DNA from: Cohnella rhizoplanae
Lineage (GTDB): Bacteria > Bacillota > Bacilli > Paenibacillales > Paenibacillaceae
Direction: 5' to 3'
Length of the DNA stretch: 64,000 bases
NCBI RefSeq assembly: GCF_948329515.1
Contig: NZ_CAOJCN010000017.1
Location: 62,001 to 126,000, forward strand
Shown here: positions 61,066 to 64,000 of the stretch, one piece after another
Numbering within the stretch: the stretch's first letter is position 1
How the letters are laid out: every line of letters starts with the position of its first letter
Position numbers and translations under genes: made by a program
The notes under the pieces: model-generated
The model's input: only the letters and a program-made list of their open reading frames with translations
The model's database searches: none
What the model was told of the DNA's origin: nothing

Positions 61066-61988
61066 CGTGGTCCGCGATTCTCGGCGCCGTCCTGCTCCTG
61101 GCGTGCTGTTATCTCGGCCTCCGGCAGCGCCGCTTGCTCCGAGAGCTTCGGACGATCCGGCGGACGACGGAGGAGATCCGGGCGGGCAACTTGAACCTGC
61201 GTTATCGTCTGCACGCGCCGCACCCGGCCGTCGAGGACCTGAGCGGAGAATTGAACCGGCTGATCGATTACTTTCAACAGACGACGGAGCGCACGCAGAT
61301 CCTCGAGGACGAACGCAAGCGGATGATCGCCAATCTGTCGCACGATCTCCGGACGCCGCTCACCTCGCTGCTCGGCTACGTCGAAGCGCTGCGGAGCGAT
61401 CCGTCGCTGACGGAGGACGAGCGGCGCGGCTTCCTCGGCATCGCCGCGGACAAAGGCGGCGCGCTGCTGGAGAGGCTCCAGTCCTTTTTCGAGCTCGCGA
61501 GGCTGGAGGCGGACGACGCGCCGTCCGAGCTGCGGCGGCTTAATTTGACCGATACCGTTCAGGAGGTGCTGCTGGGGTTCTATCCGGACTTTCAGAAGGC
61601 CGGGATCGAGCCCGCGGTTCGCTTTCCCGACGGCCCCTTATTCGCGATGGCGGATCGGGGAGCGCTGCGGCGCATCCTGGAAAACCTGATGTCGAATGCG
61701 CTGCGCTACGGCCGCGACGGCGGCGAGATCGGGGTTGCCGTGCGGGAGGAGGCGGAGTTCGCGTGGGTGGACGTCTGGGATCGCGGTCGCGGCATTCCGG
61801 CGGCGGACATGCCCCGCGTATTCGAGCGCTTCTACACGGGCGAGGACTCCCGCAACGCGTCGCTGCGCGGAACGGGGCTGGGCCTCGCCATCGCGAGGAA
61901 TCTGACGGACAAGCAGGGCGGCAGGATCGAGGTATCCAGCGAGCCGGGCGAGAAAACCGTGTTTTCGTTCAGCCTGCGCAAGGCGTGA
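61062..61988 (+). CDS. Sensor histidine kinase with minimal sensor
   Basis: A 308-residue kinase. One TM helix (about 2-20, SAILGAVLLLACCYLGL) is followed directly by a HAMP-like linker; there is no extracellular domain, so any stimulus must be read in or near the membrane or inside the cell. Phospho-acceptor H94 is in MIANLSHDLRTPLTSLLG. The ATPase has NLMSNALRYG (N box), DVWDRGRGIP (G1), FERFYTG (F box) and RGTGLGLAIAR (G2). The start ATG overlaps the regulator stop (ATGA). Partner is the OmpR protein upstream. Confidence 0.92.
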   Translation: MTWSAILGAVLLLACCYLGLRQRRLLRELRTIRRTTEEIRAGNLNLRYRLHAPHPAVEDLSGELNRLIDYFQQTTERTQILEDERKRMIANLSHDLRTPLTSLLGYVEALRSDPSLTEDERRGFLGIAADKGGALLERLQSFFELARLEADDAPSELRRLNLTDTVQEVLLGFYPDFQKAGIEPAVRFPDGPLFAMADRGALRRILENLMSNALRYGRDGGEIGVAVREEAEFAWVDVWDRGRGIPAADMPRVFERFYTGEDSRNASLRGTGLGLAIARNLTDKQGGRIEVSSEPGEKTVFSFSLRKA

Positions 61989-62133
61989 TGCGCATGGCGT
62001 GGGCGCGAGAGGGGTAGGGCGCATGCGTGACGCGTCCCGGTCTGAAACGCAACTTAAGATTTTCGTTAGGAATACGAGAAGGGCGCGTTAGAACGCTTCT
62101 CTATACTGGGCTTCAGAAGGAGGGAGCTCACGT

Positions 62134-63645
62134 ATGAGAGTATTCGAAATCGTTCTGCTTGTCGCCAATCTGCTCGCCTTGCTATCCATTCCGGGCACCA
62201 AACGTTCCAACGCAGCGAAGCTGGGACTCGCCGGCGTTAACCTAGCCGCGCTCGGTCTCCACGCCATCGCCGAAGGGCTTCGCGGCCAAATGGCGCTGTC
62301 TTACGCATTCGTCGCCCTGTTCGCGATCTACGCGGCTGCCGGTTCCAAGCTGAGGATGCCGAATCGGCTGATCGCAAAAATCGCTAAGGGTACGTTCGTC
62401 GGCGCGGCGTTACTGGGTCTCTCCTTTACGGCGCTGTTCGCCCATGCGCTCCCCGTGTTCAAGCTGCCGGCGCCGACCGGGGATTACGACGTAGGCGTCC
62501 AGTACGCCTATCTGTCCGACGAACGGCGCGTCGAGCCTTTTCTCAAGGATGCCTCGGCCAAGCGGCAGTTGGCGCTCAAGATCTACTACCCGGCAACCCG
62601 GACCGCAGGAAAGCCGAATGTCGCCTATTTCCACGATTCTCCGGGTATCGTCGAGGCGTTCACTTCGGGCTATCGCCTGCCTGCCTTCCTGTTCGCGCAG
62701 CTGCGGCTCGTCAAGACGCATGCGCAGGAGGGCGCGCCGGTATCGGACCGTCAGGTCCGCTATCCGGTCGTCCTGTTCTCGCATGGCGGCGGCACGACGA
62801 TGGAGGCGCACGCCGCGCAATGCGAGGATCTCGCCAGTCACGGGTATATCGTCGTGGCGGTCAGCCATACTTATGTCGCGTCGGCTGCCGAACTGCCGGG
62901 CAGGATCGTGACGGACCGGGACGCGACGGCTTCGTTCGACGAGGGCGATCCGCTGGCCGCGATCACGCAGATCATGGCGGACGACGACAGCTACGTCATC
63001 GATTGGCTCGAGGCGCTCGACGCGGGCGGGACGGAGTACAGGTTCGCGGGCAAGCTGAACCTGCAGGAGATCGGCGTCGTCGGCCATTCCCTCGGCGGCG
63101 CGGCGGCTTACAATCTTGCCGTGAACGACCGGCGGATCAAGGCTGCCGTTAACTTGGACGGCGCCGTCTATGTCTCGCCCGGCCCGTCGCAGCGTCCTGC
63201 GCCGCTCCTGATGCTGGCGAACGACGAGTTCCATCTGCAGGCGATCTCCGCGCGGGAGCCGCTGATGAAGAAGTGGGAGGACATGCCCGCGGACGAACAA
63301 GCGGCGGTGGCGTCGGCTTATGGCGGCCCGCAGGCGTACATCGATATGTACGGCCAGCAGAAGCGGGCGATCGCCGGTCTGGCGGACGCGCTGAAGGCAT
63401 CCGGCAATCTGTATTCGATCGAGGGCAGCGCCCATATGAAAATGTCGGATATCGGCCTGTACGCCGGAGCCGGATTCCGCCGCTTCATCGGAATTAACGG
63501 AAGTACCTCCTCCGAACAATGCCTCGCCATCGTCCGGGCCGCGACGCTGACCTTTTTGGACCAACATTTGAAACAGGACGCCGGAGCCTCGATGGAATCC
63601 GTCTTGCGCCTGTATCCGAAGCTGCACAGGGAGGCAAATCTATGA
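62134..63645 (+). CDS. Membrane-anchored alpha/beta hydrolase (PAF-acetylhydrolase/dienelactone-like)
   Basis: A 503-residue protein. Three or four TM helices lie in the first 110 residues (VFEIVLLVANLLALLSIPG; MALSYAFVALFAIYAA; GAALLGLSFTALFAHAL). The hydrolase domain begins near 120: oxyanion region VVLFSHGGGTTMEAHA, nucleophile in VVGHSLGGAAAYNLAV, acid near LLMLANDEFH and His in EGSAHMKMSD. Relatives cleave phospholipid acetyl groups or esters; this substrate is unknown. AGGAGGGAGC lies about eight bases before the ATG. Its stop overlaps the start of an ABC ATPase gene, so it belongs to an export or lipid-handling operon downstream of the two-component system. Confidence 0.83.
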   Translation: MRVFEIVLLVANLLALLSIPGTKRSNAAKLGLAGVNLAALGLHAIAEGLRGQMALSYAFVALFAIYAAAGSKLRMPNRLIAKIAKGTFVGAALLGLSFTALFAHALPVFKLPAPTGDYDVGVQYAYLSDERRVEPFLKDASAKRQLALKIYYPATRTAGKPNVAYFHDSPGIVEAFTSGYRLPAFLFAQLRLVKTHAQEGAPVSDRQVRYPVVLFSHGGGTTMEAHAAQCEDLASHGYIVVAVSHTYVASAAELPGRIVTDRDATASFDEGDPLAAITQIMADDDSYVIDWLEALDAGGTEYRFAGKLNLQEIGVVGHSLGGAAAYNLAVNDRRIKAAVNLDGAVYVSPGPSQRPAPLLMLANDEFHLQAISAREPLMKKWEDMPADEQAAVASAYGGPQAYIDMYGQQKRAIAGLADALKASGNLYSIEGSAHMKMSDIGLYAGAGFRRFIGINGSTSSEQCLAIVRAATLTFLDQHLKQDAGASMESVLRLYPKLHREANL

Positions 63646-64000
63646 CCTGCATCTTGCGAACGGTCGGCCTGACCAAGCGTTACGGGGGCAAGACCGTCGT
63701 CGATAACGTCGATATGTCGATCCAGGCGGGCGATATTTACGGATTTCTGGGGCAAAACGGCGCGGGGAAAACCACGACCTTGCGGATGCTCACCGGCTTG
63801 ATCCATCCTTCGGCAGGGGAGATCGAATTGTTCGGGACGGCCATGCAGTGGAGCAAGGGGAAGGCGATGGCGCGCGTCGGCTCTATTATCGAGTATCCGG
63901 GGTTCTATCTGAACCTGAACGCGGCGGAGAACCTGGAGATTCACAGGCGCATGATGGGCATGGGCAATAAGACGTGCATCGACGAGGCGCTTGCGACCGT
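63642..64000 (+). CDS. BcrA-like ABC transporter ATP-binding protein (partial)
   Basis: The gene runs off the right edge; 119 codons are present. Walker A is GFLGQNGAGKTTTLRMLTGL, then HPSAGEIELFG and the Q-loop region VGSIIEYPGFYLNLNAAENL. IEYPGFY with the early tyrosines is typical for BcrA/SalX-like ATPases of bacitracin and lantibiotic transporters and other drug-type ABC-2 systems. The ATG overlaps the hydrolase stop by four bases. A permease gene is expected next, outside the window. Likely controlled by the OmpR/kinase pair. Confidence 0.9.
   Translation, partial: MTCILRTVGLTKRYGGKTVVDNVDMSIQAGDIYGFLGQNGAGKTTTLRMLTGLIHPSAGEIELFGTAMQWSKGKAMARVGSIIEYPGFYLNLNAAENLEIHRRMMGMGNKTCIDEALAT

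Overview
The window is GC-rich DNA from a Gram-positive, spore-forming member of the Paenibacillaceae, most like Cohnella or Paenibacillus. The evidence is YesM/YesN-type two-component systems, LplA/LplB/LplC-type sugar transporters, S-layer-homology (SLH) anchored giant proteins, a stand-alone YjfB-family gene, a BclA-like collagen-repeat protein, AGGAGG ribosome binding sites and frequent GTG/TTG starts. No rRNA, tRNA, CRISPR array or intact insertion sequence was recognised.

1-20.7 kb is a glucuronoxylan-utilisation region. A Nif3-like gene is divergent from a YesN/YesM sensor-regulator pair. After an unrelated secreted protein and a cation efflux gene comes an oligosaccharide ABC transporter (lipoprotein plus two permeases), then a GH8 reducing-end xylose-releasing exo-oligoxylanase, a GH67 alpha-glucuronidase and a 1,874-residue cell-wall xylanase (CBM, CE4, CBM, CBM, GH10, CBM9, CBM9, three SLH). 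The surface enzyme would cut and deacetylate xylan, the transporter would import aldouronates and xylo-oligosaccharides, and GH67 and GH8 would finish them inside the cell. The transporter ATPase is not here, as is usual for this family.

20.7-29.3 kb holds an MFS drug exporter behind a MerR-type promoter, an SH3/NlpC-P60 wall hydrolase, a free-standing reductive NRPS (truncated C-A-T-TD) and a chemoreceptor. 29.3-43.4 kb is a single gene for a 4,683-residue SLH protein: about 24 beta-repeats of about 88 residues, then a 1,930-residue alpha-helical repeat region with units of about 76 residues. This is the most unusual object in the window.

43.4-52.4 kb is accessory metabolism and regulation: an AraC regulator divergent from a GH4 glycosidase, a PhnB-like protein, a quinone-oxidoreductase/HxlR pair, a small YjfB gene, a methyltransferase behind a perfect 27-bp palindrome, an MFS exporter divergent from its TetR regulator, and a frameshifted dehalogenase-like remnant. 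52.5-58.2 kb is a six-gene operon (binding protein, two permeases, ATPase, DeoR regulator, phosphodiesterase) that looks like organophosphate or phosphonate scavenging. 58.2-64 kb carries an FMN reductase, the collagen-like protein, an OmpR-type two-component system, a membrane alpha/beta hydrolase and the start of a BcrA-like ABC ATPase that runs off the window.

Two patterns cut across the map. Three intergenic spots carry tandem repeats of about 51 bp with unrelated sequences, and three enzymes (GH8, GH67, quinone oxidoreductase) have in-frame tandem repeats inserted directly after the start codon.
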